64,000 nt of DNA, taken from NCBI RefSeq assembly GCF_965638725.1, contig NC_134951.1, forward strand, positions 27,907,746-27,971,745. The letters are read 5' to 3'. Made by a program: the position numbers and the translations under genes. Below the pieces are notes generated by a model. That model had not been told where the DNA came from, did not search any database, and worked only from the letters and a program-made list of their open reading frames with translations. The DNA is from Aptenodytes patagonicus (taxonomy: Eukaryota; Chordata; Aves; Sphenisciformes; Spheniscidae). Positions 1-13,100 of the stretch are shown piece after piece (the first letter of the stretch is position 1; each line of letters begins with the position of its first letter).

Positions 1-850
1 GAATTGCTGTCAACGTGGAAACTGCTGTAAAGCTGAAATTGCTCTGTGACTGGCTAAAGAACTTGAGGAAGTGGATACAGTGTAGAAGTATATTAAATCA
101 TGTCTTTTTAAATTGCATTGTATTACAAATTCCTCAAAACAGCTGCACTAAAAGTTGTCTTGACAACATTCCCAGTGAAAATGCAGTAATTATTTTATCT
201 ATTTTATCTACAGCAGATTATAATGGGGATATCAATATATCATCCCTTAAATAGAATTGCCAGCTCTTTTACTGAAATAAATTGCTCCTTTGCACTTTAC
301 AATGGATATATTTTTCATAGCAGGAATGTTTAAGAGTTAATTTTCCTAATGAACGCAGACAGTAGCATGGATTTCCCACACTGCCCTGGAGATGCAGTAT
401 TGACTTACTTTTTGCTGTCCAGAGCTGTCAGGACTGTACGTGCTGGCTGAACTGGAATTTTGCTTCCAGCTTTTCACCTGTCTGTGTGCATGTCCTCGCC
501 ATTTGCCATCCCTCCGTCAGTTCACGCGACTTCTCATGCCCCAGCCAGCAGTCCCCCTGCATCTCGCTCCTGCTGCCCAGCAGCCTAGGTCGCTGGGGGC
601 TGTCCTTGGCCAAGTGTCTCAGGGAAGGTAATATTTTCTCCTGTCTGCCTTTTCTCAGGAAAAATATACCAAGAAAGAGACTGCACAGAGACTTCGTTTA
701 GGCAGCAAATGTGCTCAAGTGGTTAAACAACAGGCCTGGCACTCGGTGATGTAGTTCAAACTCTACCTTTATGACTCTGAACAGGGTAGGCAGTTAGTTT
801 CATTTCCCTCCTCTTGCCTCCATCATCATGGAGCTCAGTGCTTACATACT

Positions 851-980
851 CACAGAAAGGTTGAGGTGGGAAGGGACCTCAGGAGATCGTCTAGTCCAAG
901 CCCGGGGTCACCTAGCAGGGTCACCTACAGCAGGTTTCCCAGGACGCTGTCCAGTCAGGTTTTTAATATTTCCAAGTCTG
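851..980 (-). repeat. CR1 LINE 3'-end fragment
   Basis: This is a short, diverged CR1 fragment. Read on the + strand it has the reverse complement of the CR1 3' end: a cacagaaaggttgagg start, the AAGGGACCTC core, a 'gtctagtccaa' motif, and the later 'ccaggacgctgtccag' stretch. The block fades out near 980. The element lies on the minus strand and has no coding capacity. Confidence 0.7.
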
Positions 981-3900
981 GTTGATAGGGTGCTAGGGTT
1001 TAGTGTACCACTTTGGTGGCAGCTCCTGTGTTCAGTTGCTGAGTTGCTTGGTGAGCCCCTGCATGCAGGCCAACAGTTGACAGACCCCTGTTCTCTACCC
1101 TGCTCTTGCGGCAGGAGGCCACCAACGTTGCAGCTGCAACCTGGGTCTGGCTGCAGGAGAAGGTATGAGGCAGAAAAAGTAGGAAACATGGACTGATGTG
1201 GGAAAAATAAGGGTGGAGAGAGGTGAGATAACGATCCCAGCTACTGAAGCAAGGGAGGGAGGCTGGGGTATGTTAGGGATCCCAGAGTAGCAGGTAGGAG
1301 AGTAGGATGCTGGACTGAGAGTGGGTTGTTAATAGGAGAAGGGTACACATGGCAGATGTACTAGTGTAGTGAGATAAGATTATATTAAAGAAAAGGTGGA
1401 GTTGGAAGTGTGTCTTCTTTAGTGCTTGTGTACAGCCCATCCAAGGCACATTTGGAGAAAAGCCATTTTCTCTCCTCCCCTTGGTCTTCCTCTGAAGTCT
1501 GCGAAGGCCAGAACAACAAGGTCCCAACTTAGGACTCTTTGTGTTGCCTCGCTTTTCCTCCCTGGGATCTGTTTTTTCTAAGCTTGGTGCTCTTAGATGT
1601 TTCGGCTGCAACAATTTTTATCACACTCGTATCAGGCAGGAAGCCTGACGGTACATCACCCTTTCAACCGCCAGCTGTTTGATCAGGTGCACAGAGGTAG
1701 CAGGGAGAATTCAAATAACTCTCTATCTATACAATAGCTATTGTTTCCTCTATCTCCCAACTCCAGAGCTAGAAAAGAAAGATGTTGTTTCCCATCTTTG
1801 CTTCTAAAAGCCAGGGGTTTCAAACAGCCTTTTGATCTGACTTTCACTGACTGTCAAGGCAACCAGTTCCTGGCTTGCATACAAAGGGCGCTCGCTCTCC
1901 CTCTCCTACTCAGGCCATTAAACTTCAGGGCCTAATTCACTGCTGTTGTTCGTTTCAAGTTGGGAAACTACTGCTGCCAGGCAGGTTTATAATGCTACTG
2001 TGCCATTTTTGTAAAGTTTCATTTCTGCTTTCCAAAGCAATGTGTAAATCCATAGAGAGCTGTGCCTCTAGTATTAATTTCCTAATGAATTGCACCAAGA
2101 AAACCATCTCTCAATCATTTCAACGTGACATAAAGTACATCTCAAGAAAACCAGTCATGAGAGCAACAGACAAAGAGAAAGAGTGAACAGATAAACACCG
2201 TGGACTTGAGGATTTAAAAGCTGCGTGAATGTGAGAAGTCTGCGTTTGATTACTTTAAAGAAAACCATTCCTCTCATCTTGTCTCTCCTTTGCTCGGCCT
2301 ATGGCAGGGGAGGAAATTCATCCCTGCTGTAAGCCAACTGAAGTCATTCTGATCTCGCTGTTTTTAATGCTTACTGCTGTGCTTTTTGTATTTATATGAA
2401 GAAATAGCATAAAGAAAGAAAAGAGAGAGAAAAATTAGGCAAAGTTACAATAACAAGTGAGATACCAAGCAAAGATTAAAGCAAGAAACAAAACGTTACA
2501 GCTCAGCATGGGGTCAAACACACAGAAAAACAGCATTTTATCTTTAACTCTTCTCTTCCCTCTTTGTCTATACATTGTCTTGTCAGACTGTCGTCAGCTT
2601 GCCATCTCACATAGGCCTGATATATTTTACATCTTAAAAATTGAAAATGGTGGAAGGATGAAACTTTGCTTTTAAATAAGGTGGATATATTTCACATAGA
2701 ATACATAAATTCCAATTAACCTTAGTATGTTTGTGTAAAATACAGAAGGAGTTTCTCAAGGACAGAGCAGCTACTTCTCTTTGCTGCAAGAAGCTCACTC
2801 CATGCCAGGGAATGCCATGAGCTGATGTGGAAGAGACCCTCGCCTTCCACTCCCACTCTTCATAAGCCGAATGCAAAGCTGCTCAAATCTGTCAAGTCTT
2901 AGCATATGTATCTCTTTTTTTATATATATGTATATATATGTATGTGTGTCTGTTTGCAGGTACATACATGTAAATCCACCTGTATATAGGTAATGCTTTG
3001 AAATTAATAAAGCTACAATCCTGTTGAATCTTCCAAATTTAGGGGCAGAGAAAGAGTAATTTTCAGAATTGTAGCTTCACATAGACACATCTAAGTCTTG
3101 TCTATATCCTCTTTTTGTCTGGACCCGAATCTCTCTGCCCTAGTATCCAAGGTATTTATTTTATATGGTAACACTGCTTTGGGGTAAAGCCTGAGATAAA
3201 AGTGATCTTTTTCTCTCATCCTCCTGACTCTTTCTGTTTAGGGAAGAATAAAATTAAAAGGTTACTGGCAATGGAAAATCTTACACAACGGACAATGGAA
3301 AATTGCAACGTTTCAGGGACTCATACTGTTAATGAGTAGCAATAAACAGTATCTTTTGTCTTCCTATCTAGTTATTTTGGATAAGCCAGCATTGCCATAT
3401 ACTCTTCCAACTGCAAAGTAGTGTCACTACTGTCGTGTAAAGTCCACCCTGGCCAGCAGTAAGGGCATGCTGTATGTACACCTGTGGATATCTGCTGTAT
3501 GGATTGCAGTGTAATAGAGGTATCCATGTAAACCTGGGTTTTAGAAGCAATCAGGTGCAATAACTCTGTGTACTGAGGTTGCAAAACTCATGTAATAAGA
3601 AAGATCAATTAGCAACACTGTGCTCATGGCATGGATATCATTGCAATTGCTAGTCAAGGTGCTTGCAGTGCAGACCTGCTCTGCGCAAGCACAAAGCAGC
3701 AGTCAGGAACAAGTGTAAACCGAGATGTCCACGGCTGGAGACCTGTCACCTACACACCAAACACTTCTGTTTTCTCCCTGGGGTAAAATTCATATGTTGT
3801 CTGGTTACAGCTGTGTTTGTGAGCTCAGCCAAGGGCATCTGCCCTGATAAATGCATCAAAGCTGAACAAAGACAAAGCTCCAAATACGGAAGTTGGTGGC

Positions 3901-4320
3901 AACAGATAGATAGTGAAAGTAGCTGTGTGCCCAGGTTGCTGGCGAGGAAGATACAGTTGTAAAAACATGGCACTTGTCTTTGAACATGAGGTGGCCATCT
4001 AATCATCTAATATACTTGCTTAGTATTCCACCCTGCTGAGACATTTTAAAGAAGTCATTGGTGGATGGCGGTTATGATTTCACCCACGTGGACCTCAAGA
4101 AGCATCCAAATACAGTGCAAGACAATCCTCATAAAAGAGTAGGTTACACAGACCACTGCAATATTGGTCATGTCAAAAACCACGGCTAAAAACTCCCTTT
4201 AAACAGAGAGTGGCTCCCCTTCTTTCTCAGGCACACTGTTGAACCTCCAGGCAGGTTCAATAGTTTAACATGAATAGTCCTAACATTTTAATTATATTTA
4301 ATATTTACTAATATTGCTAT
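981..4320. other. gene-free AT-rich stretch
   Basis: I see no supportable gene or recognisable repeat family here, apart from a short AT/GT-rich microsatellite near 2917-2950. The open frames are short, lack family motifs, and are not flanked by convincing splice sites. Confidence 0.5.
2917..2950. repeat. TA/TG microsatellite
   Basis: An imperfect run of TATATATG and TGTATGTG units follows a T-rich start. It is a simple repeat with no gene context. Confidence 0.8.
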
Positions 4321-4556
4321 TTCACAGAATCACAGAGTGTTTGAGGTTTGAAGGGACCTCTGGAGGCCATCTGGTCCAACCTGCCTCCTCAAGCAGAGTG
4401 ACCTAGAACCAGTTGCCCAGGAGCATGTCCAGCTGGCTTTTGAGTATGTCCAAGGATGAAGACTCCCCAGCCTCTCTGGGCAATCTGTGCCAGTGCTCAG
4501 TCACCCTCACAGTGAAAAAGTGTTTCCTTATGTTCAGATGGCACCTCTTGTGTTTC
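4321..4556 (-). repeat. CR1 LINE 3'-end fragment
   Basis: The + strand begins with 'cacagaatcacagagtg' and then the GAAGGGACCTCTGGAGG core of the CR1 3' region in reverse complement. Remnants of the end of ORF2 follow. In the minus frame a peptide with [15 protein letters not shown] matches the conserved CR1 ORF2 C-terminus ([14 protein letters not shown] type). The copy is strongly 5'-truncated. Confidence 0.85.
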
Positions 4557-5550
4557 ATATTTACTAATATTTTAATGCTAATTACCCCCATAGAAGATTC
4601 AAAAAGACCAATTTTATAGATGGGGATAATGTGGCAAAAAAGAAAAAAAACAATTGCTAATCTGGAGCTATCCAGCAGCCCCAGGTCAATAACAGGTGTT
4701 GTCTCCTAATTCCTGGGCCTTTCTCTCACATGGCTTCCTTTTCCTTCAGAACTTGTGGTGTCTCTTCCTTTAACTGGCCATTTCATCCACCCTCATCAGG
4801 GAGCAGGAGCAGACTATGGTCACTACTGGTGAGATAGTAATGAGAAGTGTCAGAATGGCCAATGTCCATCCAGCACAGGACTCTCCTCTGTGGTGGACAG
4901 CAGCAGATGCACAGGGGCACAACCAAGGCCATGCATAGGCTGAACTTTCTCCTGACATGTCCTCCTGACCTCCAGCAAACAGCCATTTAGAAACTTCCTG
5001 AGGTGACAGTTTCATCCAAATCCCTGTGCACCAATGGATATATTTTCCATGAACTCATCTAATCACTTCTTGAATCTACTTGTACTTTTGGTCTCCGCAA
5101 AATCTTTCACAATGTTTACTCATGAACAAGTCTTGTTTGTTTTTGAACTTGCTGCCTGATCATTTTGTTGATTGCTCTCTACTTCTTGTATTCCAAGAAA
5201 CAGTGACTAATCATTCCCTTTTTAGCCATCACCTCAGTATGCAGCACTTCCTAGGCCCATAGTGCATCCAGACCCAGCACCTCTTGTCAAGTTGCAGAAC
5301 CTAGCCGATTTCGTCTTTCCTCACAGTACTCTTTTCTGTATCTTTTCTGGTTCTCCTACATCTATTCTGTAGTGTGGTGAGTGGAACTAGGCAGAGCATT
5401 CAGTAACCCAGGGACAATGCAGATTAGGAGAGTAATGTAATGCTGTGTTCAGTTTTGTTCTCAGCTCCTCTCCTCATAACATCTGACATTGTTGGCCTTG
5501 ACAAGAAGAAAGGGAATGAAGGAGAAGTCAGAGTGCATGGTCAGCTGAGA

Positions 5551-6262
5551 GGCACAGACTTGTTCAGGTTGGAAGGGACCCCAGGAGGCCTCTAGCCCAA
5601 CCTTGTCCTCAGAGAAGGGTCAGCTATGGGGTCAGACCAGGTTGCTCGGGCAGTTCTTGAAAATCTCCAAGGATGGAGACTGCGCAACCTCTCTGGCCAA
5701 TCTGTTCCACTGCTGGGCTGTTCTTGTGGGGAAAAGGTTTCTCCTCATACTCAGTGTGAACCTCTCTTGTTTCAGCTTGCGACATTGTCCTTCATCCTCC
5801 CACCATGCACCACTGTGAAAAACCTAGCTCCACCTCCTTGACACCCTCCCTCTAGGCACTGGGGGCTGCTGTTAGGTTCCTCTGAAGCCATCTCTTCTGC
5901 AGACTGAACAAGCCCAGCTCCCGCAGCCTCTCCTCACAGAGCATGTGCTCCAGCCCTGACCATCTTGGCAGCCTCCACTGAAGTTGCTCTGGTTTATCTA
6001 TGTGTTGCAAGGGGAGGACTGGGAGCAAAACTGGACATCCTAATCTAGATGAGGTCTAATGAGTGCGAAGTAAAGAGGAATAAGCATCACCCCAAATCAA
6101 CTGACCACACTCCTATTATTACAAGCCCAGATGCTATTGGCCATCTCTGCTGCTAGGGCTCACTGCTGGCTCAGGCTCAGCTCACTGCCCACCAGGACGC
6201 CCAGGGCCTCTTCAGCAGAGCTGTCCCCCCAGGCATTCAGTCCCTGGTCTGAATCGCTGACA
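5551..6262 (-). repeat. CR1 LINE fragment, older copy
   Basis: Reverse-complement CR1 3' sequence starts with 'gttcaggttggaagggacc' and runs through the ORF2 tail region: the 'gatggagactgcgcaacctctctgg' area and the 'ctgaacaagcccagctcccgcagcctctcctcac' area. The reading frame is lost to many small indels. A second CR1 begins about 10 bp after this one ends, in the same orientation. Confidence 0.85.
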
Positions 6263-6270
6263 GGGTTTTT

Positions 6271-7198
6271 TCACAGAATCACAAAATGCTTGAGGTTCAA
6301 AGGGACCTCTGGAGGTCATCTGGTCCAATCCCTCTGCTCAAGCAGGATCACCTAAAGCAGGTTGCCCAGGACCATGTCCAGATTGCTTCTGAGTATCTCC
6401 AAAGATGGAGACTCCACAACTTCTCTGGGCAACCTGTGCCAGTGATCAGTCACCTTCCTGTGTTTCAGTTTGTGCCCACTGCCTCTTGTCCTGTCACTGG
6501 GCACCACTGAAAAGAGCCTGGCTCCATCTTCTTTACACCCTCTCTTCAAGTATTTGTACACATTGATGAGATCCCCCTGAGCCTTCTCCAGGCTGAACAG
6601 TCCCAGCTCTCTCAGCTTTTCCTCATAGGAGAGATGCTCCAGTCCCTTAATCATCTCTGTGGCCCTTCATTAGATTTGCTCCAGTATGTCCATGTCTCTC
6701 TTGTACAGGGGAGCCCAGAACTGGACACAGCACTCCAGTGTGGCCTTGCCAGTGCTGAGTAGAGAGGAAGGATCCCCTCCCTCGACCTGCTGGCAACACT
6801 CCTCCGAACGCAGCCCAGGATAACATTAGCGTTCTTTGCTTCAAGAGCACATTGCTGGCTCATGTTTGCCATCCCAGGTGTACAACTTTGCATCTGTTCT
6901 TGTTGAATCTCATATTGTCCCTGTTGGCCCATTTCTCCAGCCTGTCTAAGTCCTTCTGAACAGCAGTCCTGCCCTCAAGTGTACCAGCTGGTCACCCCCC
7001 CTACCCCACTTCAGTGTTGTCTGTAAACCTGATGAGAATGCCCACCCTCGCCTCCTCCAGTTCATTGACGAAGATGTTAAACAGGACAGGTCCCAGGACA
7101 GACCCCTGTGGTACCTCACTTGTTACTGACCTCCAGGTACAGTACAAACCATAAGCCACTACCTGCTGAGCCCAACCATCCAACCAGTTTCTTTCTGG
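6271..7198 (-). repeat. CR1 LINE fragment with RT remnants
   Basis: The 3' end is at 6271 (tcacagaatcacaaaatgc on the + strand). In minus-strand frames it encodes a damaged C-terminal ORF2 portion ([32 protein letters not shown]). Further upstream is a reverse-transcriptase palm remnant with [17 protein letters not shown]. The catalytic box that should read FADD is FTDN here, and the frame is broken several times, so the copy is dead. It is 5'-truncated at about 7198. Confidence 0.9.
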
Positions 7199-10100
7199 AC
7201 TAAAGAATGCTTAAAAATTTGCATCTGAAGGTTTAGAAAACCTTATAAGCAGAGGTTGGCCAGTCTAAGACTGATCAAGACTGGTTCATGAAGATCTAGG
7301 GTTTCAGTTATACCAGTTTTGGTCATTACCACCAGTGGAGGAATTGGTTGGAGGAATTTTCACCTTTGGCTCCCCTTATAGTCAGTGGAGAGATAGAAAG
7401 AGCAAAAGCCTTATGCAAAGGATAACCCATTCGATCCACTCTAATATAGATTTTTAAGACAGATGGGATAAATCACTGTGGGCTATATGCCTCCACTAAA
7501 GAAGGAGCTTAAGCAACTAGTTCAGTGTTAAACATCTAACTTGCATGCAGCTCAAGTCAGTGAGATGAGCCATACACTTGCCATCTTTGTATTCTAATTC
7601 CCTGTCTGTAAAATGAGGATGCTAATGCTTCCTTGTTCCTCACATCTATTTGAACTGTATGTAACTACTAACTTAGGCTGAAAGGTGTTTTGCCTGGTGA
7701 CTAGAATAATGACAACTGACATTTTTTTGAGCCTCTCATCGGCTTCATGCTACCACTGTTAATGATGAGGGGATGGAAGATGGAGCTTCTAGAGCAATTA
7801 AATTTTGAGCATCTACACACAACCAAAAAAACTCACATAGAAGAGGCATGAAGGGAAAAATAAGGCAGTGAATTTCCACAATTTCTCACTCTCTCAACCT
7901 TTTGAACTGCTGCCAACTTCAAATCTAAACTGGCATATTTCTTATTTTGCTGTTTTTAACAGGAGATAATTATAGCTCATTGTTCCACAGCTTACTGTGT
8001 AAAATGCTGAGCAGTACTTCTGTCTATTCTTCTTAGCTCTGAGGAACTTTAACTACTTTTGATTCTTGTGTCCCAGATAACCACTATTTAGCAGTTAAAC
8101 ATTCATTAAAAATGAGGCCAAACATAGATGAAAATGCCAACAAAAACATGTCTGAAAAGATAGATGAATAACATGGCAGTGCCAATAGAAACAGGTTTTC
8201 TCACACTATATTTTTAAACATATTTAATGAACATTTTATAAACTTTAAGTATATTTGATGAAACAGACTTTCTACAAAGTAATTGTCCTAAGGATGGGAA
8301 ATTTAAAAATGTGAATGATACTCTGAAGCAGCACTGAATGAGGACAATTTCTGCAAATATCCACGTGTATTTCTTTCATGACCTAGAGTTCAAATTTCTC
8401 TACTGTTTTGCACACTATGGAAATACGTTTAAACTATAATGCACAATTAAAATGAAGATGGAAAAAGCATGTTTGAGTTGCACTCCTGCACTTTTCCACA
8501 ATTAGGAAGGCAGCAGTTCCCTTGGGTTTTCCTTCTTTGGCTGTGAAGGAAAATGGCTGGTTAGTATTTCCAAAACATTTCTGTGCTATTCCACGACATC
8601 AATTAGCTCAGCAAAAGGAGGTTCTTTCTCCCATTCTTTTAATCCAAACTCCGTTGAAAAACACATCATTAGAAAACATTCTTTTAGAGGTTCCTCAATT
8701 TCTCTTTTTTCATTTGAAGTTTTCTACATTGAAAGGATGCTCAGATCATCCCTTCTCTCAGCTTGAACTTTGCTAATGAGAAGGTCCTCAGCTTTTTTCT
8801 TCTTTGTGGATGGGTAGGGAAAAACCAGTGCTTTTCTTGCTAGCAGAAAAACAGGGTGGATGAACAGGGCACCAGAATCTTAGATTAGGCCAGAGACTCA
8901 TCACTGACAGATAGGACAAAGGTCAAATAATTTCTTACTAGAGAAGATCTAAAACAGTGAAGCACACTTGGAAGCACAAGTTGCAACCAGAATTCCTGGT
9001 CAGGTCACAGCAATAAAATCTATTTTCCTACATTTATAATTAACTGTAAAATACTAAACAATTATTAGTAAGCTTTGTGTTTTGTAGCACTGGTTGAAGA
9101 AGCCTAAGCAGCTGGCAGAGCCAGGGCTGGCAAACAGGCAGCAAGGCAGGATGATAACCTGAACAGGGTAATAAAAGCGTGCCTCTGTGTCAGCAGGTAC
9201 GCTTCACAGGCCAGGTGTTTGTGGAAACACACATTCACTAGAGCCTGAAATAATTGTTTAGAGCACAAAGTAGGGCACTTCCAGTAGAGATACAGGCTCC
9301 ATAGCCACCACCTCTGCTAGGGCACTGGCTGGCAGGAAGGGGATACAGATAACCAGTGATATGACTATCTGTTATGAGGGGAACAACTTTTTATTTGCCA
9401 GAGGCAGCAAATATCCCCATGAAAACTGTTGTTCACCCATTCCTAACAGTTTACGGCATTGTTTGCAATGTATTCCAATGAGAACGTGATGGTCATTCAG
9501 AGATACAAAATGAGCCTCTTTGTTTGTTCATGTTATGCTATGGGCTGATAAAAAGAGACAAACATAAAGTTCTTGTTACAGAATAAAAGGAAACCAGAAT
9601 GTTTTCATTAACCCATCAGAGGCCTGACATTGTACCAAGGACCACTGACTAAATTCATATTTGTTTTATAGGAACATGTTTTGGTGAGAAAAATATCTGG
9701 ACTTACATCGATTGGTCCTTGTTTACGTTAAGAAAATTTTACGTAATAGGAATAGCTAGGCACTGCACGGAGAACCAAGCAGGGTATGATGCAAATCTTT
9801 AAGGAGATGGAAAATCACCCATATGGTAATTATTTATTATGGAGATGTTCAAAAGCATGCAACTTGCACTAAAAGTGCCAGGAGTTGAGTTCGTAAGTTC
9901 CCTGTACCTTCAAAGCTTTTTCCCTTCTAGTGTCATGGAAGCTGAAATTGTTTCTACATTTTCTTCTTAACTGCTGCAGAACTTGAGGAATAATGATCCA
10001 ACTCCAAACTGCTGTGCTCACATGAACCAAAACAGAAAAAATCCAGTGAATGTGAAATGGCAAACAGAAGAGAAACAAATTCATACAAGTACATAAGATA

Positions 10101-13100
10101 TAAAAAATTAGCCTAGAAATTATATCTAGCTACGTGGTCACCTTGATAACTTCAACAAAGAGCCTTTCCAGATTGGTTTTGAGCCAACCTAGTGCTTTGC
10201 TCTTATTAAATAACTTCAATGATTTGTAGTCCTGTTTGTATGCTATTTCCTCCTATTTTAATCTTCACAGGGTCAGTGAAATGTTAGCTCAGGGATACTT
10301 TCTCTCTGAAGCACAAGAGGCTTAGTCAACCTGTTCTGCATAAACATCTGAAAATACATAGATCAATTGATTTACCAACGGCAGTACAGTATCTAACTTG
10401 CCCATTCCTTCCTGTCCTGAGATAGTAAAGATTAGAGACATGAGACGCATTTGTTATGTTTTCCCTATGCTTGAACAATCGTCATAAAAATGCAGTTCTG
10501 CTAAGTCCGTAGACTGAGAACCAAGGATACTTTGACTCCCTGTGCTTTGCCATCACAATAGGGCTTTAAGGTATGAAAGCTGATCAGGTAAGCAGTCAAA
10601 TCCCACCGGCTTTTCTTCCTCCCATTTCTGAAGGACAGTCGGGTAGATGTGTAATGTGGGACTGAATAAAAGGGATGGCTCCAAATTTGGTAAAGTAAGC
10701 CAGTCCTGTTCCTTCTATAGGGCCTGAAATATACAGAAATAGGATAGGTAGCTCTTCTTGATACTTCTGTATGGCACCTTCCATCCAAAAGAATTCTGGG
10801 GACAGATGAATGCTTTCACACACTGCTGAGAGCCCAAAGCTCCCCAGGTGGAGTTCTGGGGCCATGATCTGAGACAGCTGTAAGGACTAACACACGTAGC
10901 TGCAGGAAGAGGCAGCAGAAGCAGGCTGCTCTTAACTAGATCGGAGCTAGCTAAGTACCAAAGATCTACCCTCAATTTAAAACAAGGCCTGTGACATCTT
11001 AAACAACCACAGTTTGTCGGGACGATGGCCAAGCCAATGTTTCCAGTGCCACTTGGAAATCTGATGCGCTTCACGTACCAATTAAAGAACATTCTTTGGG
11101 CTCCAGTGTCCCAAACTGTGCAGCCTTGATAGTCTCCTAGCTCTATCTGGTTGGGCAAACTGCACCAGGAGCGCATCTGTTTTGAACCCACCATTCAAAA
11201 TGTGTGTCTTCACCCTCCTTGTGCCTGGTCTCTCTGACACCTGATCACCACCATGACCAACAAATTTGATCACTCACAGGTGAATCAGACTGAGCAAAGG
11301 ACTGACCTCCATCTGACAGTTTTAAAAGCTCTTGTTCAAGGAAGAATACATGTCAACATCGATTTGAGCTTCTCTGGAGTAGCTGAAGGGAGATCTTCTG
11401 TCTTCCCATGGCATCTATTTCAAAGCTGAGGAAAAAAAACTGCAGACCATGAATGCAGCTGAAACCGGCACATCTGTATCTCTGCCTGAACACTACACTG
11501 AGCCCCTATTTTTACCCACTGTTTTAGGCTGAATTACAAGGTCACGTATTTTGCTGAAGGCCATATTATGAGTCATTTGATTAAAACCCTGCCCTTCCTG
11601 GCTCTCAGTCCTTTGCTCTACTCATTAGTACACACAATGTAATGAAATGTTGGAATATCCCCAGAAGGGAGTCTTGCTTAGACCACTTCCTCTGTAGTTC
11701 ACTACCACAGACCTCAATTCTTGGGCTTGGGCAGCTTTCCAGCTGAACTACATGATGCAAAATAACATTTTAAGTTAAATTTCAAGTGGGATAATGAGCA
11801 GCTACAGAACTTCAACACTGTTCTAAATTTAAACAAAACAGCAAGAGGAATTTTAGAGAGTATTCAAGAGAGTAAACAGAATAGAGGCTAAGCAAATACA
11901 TAGCGACACTATTCGCCCTTCCTATTATCCATCTTGACAAGCGTTCTTTGATGCATTTAGTAACTTATGACCTCTCCTCCCTTGCCCTTTTTTCAATTTT
12001 TAGCAAAAACCCTTTACCCAACTCTCTAACCCAGGATAATTGAAAACTGAAAAGCTGGTAAAATTAATCAGCTGCTCTGACTGATGAGAAATCATTGATA
12101 ACATTAGATACTTTATTAAAGTTGCATTAAAACTCTTCTATTTAATGACACAGTTTAAGGAAGGGTTCATTTTATAAACTCATAGGGTGTTGGAATGAAA
12201 GATGTGATAGTTCCCATGTAACCTCATAAATTCTCTTGCTAGTCAGTCTCGAGTCTATGAGCTCTAATAAAATTCTCATGAGAACACAGTATCCGTCCAT
12301 AAAAACTCCTGAACCCCCCATGGGAATCGGCTGGTTTAGAAGGGTTCAGAGGTTCAAGCCTGTGGTTTATTTATTAAAATTTTCTCAGTAAATATATCAT
12401 GGTATAACAGATAACAACCACACTGTTCTGTGCTAGTAACATCCGTCTTCCATAAAATACATGAACAGTAAGCATCAAAAATAGGAAGGAAGAAGAACCT
12501 TAAGTTACATTTAAATGTGGGTGCACTGAACCTTTTCTCAAAAAGTGGCTGAAATCATAAACAAGAGTGAGAATTTGCTTCCTTTTTTTTCCCCTCACAA
12601 AACCACTGTCATCAGAAGCAGCTAAAATGTTGCTCTATGCAAAGCTATAAAAAGGGAATTCAGATCACCTGAGCTTTTAACAGACTGGGCTGAGGTTAGA
12701 CACTTATAGTCCCAAAAGATGATGGTGACTTAGAGATAACATAGCTGTAGTATTAGAAGTGTCAATCTGATCAGGAACACCACGTCCATGCTGGAAATAC
12801 AAGCATTTTGTATAGTCTGTGGTTGAAGGCTCTGAACCAATTTTACCTCCTCCCTCTATAAAGCCTCTGAACCAACCCTAAAAAAGTAAAGTGCAAACTC
12901 CTTCCCTTGGAGCCAGTGAGCAGCAGTAGGACTGTGACAGACAGTGGTAGCTTCTGTGAGGCAATATTGTACCCAAGAATTGCTCAGATACTCTAGTGAT
13001 GAGTTTGATAGCTATTTGGTGTCGGACTAATTATTCTAACACAAGATCCACACAGTCATTTCCACCATAAAAGGCTCCTTAGGGAGGAAAAGTATCACTA

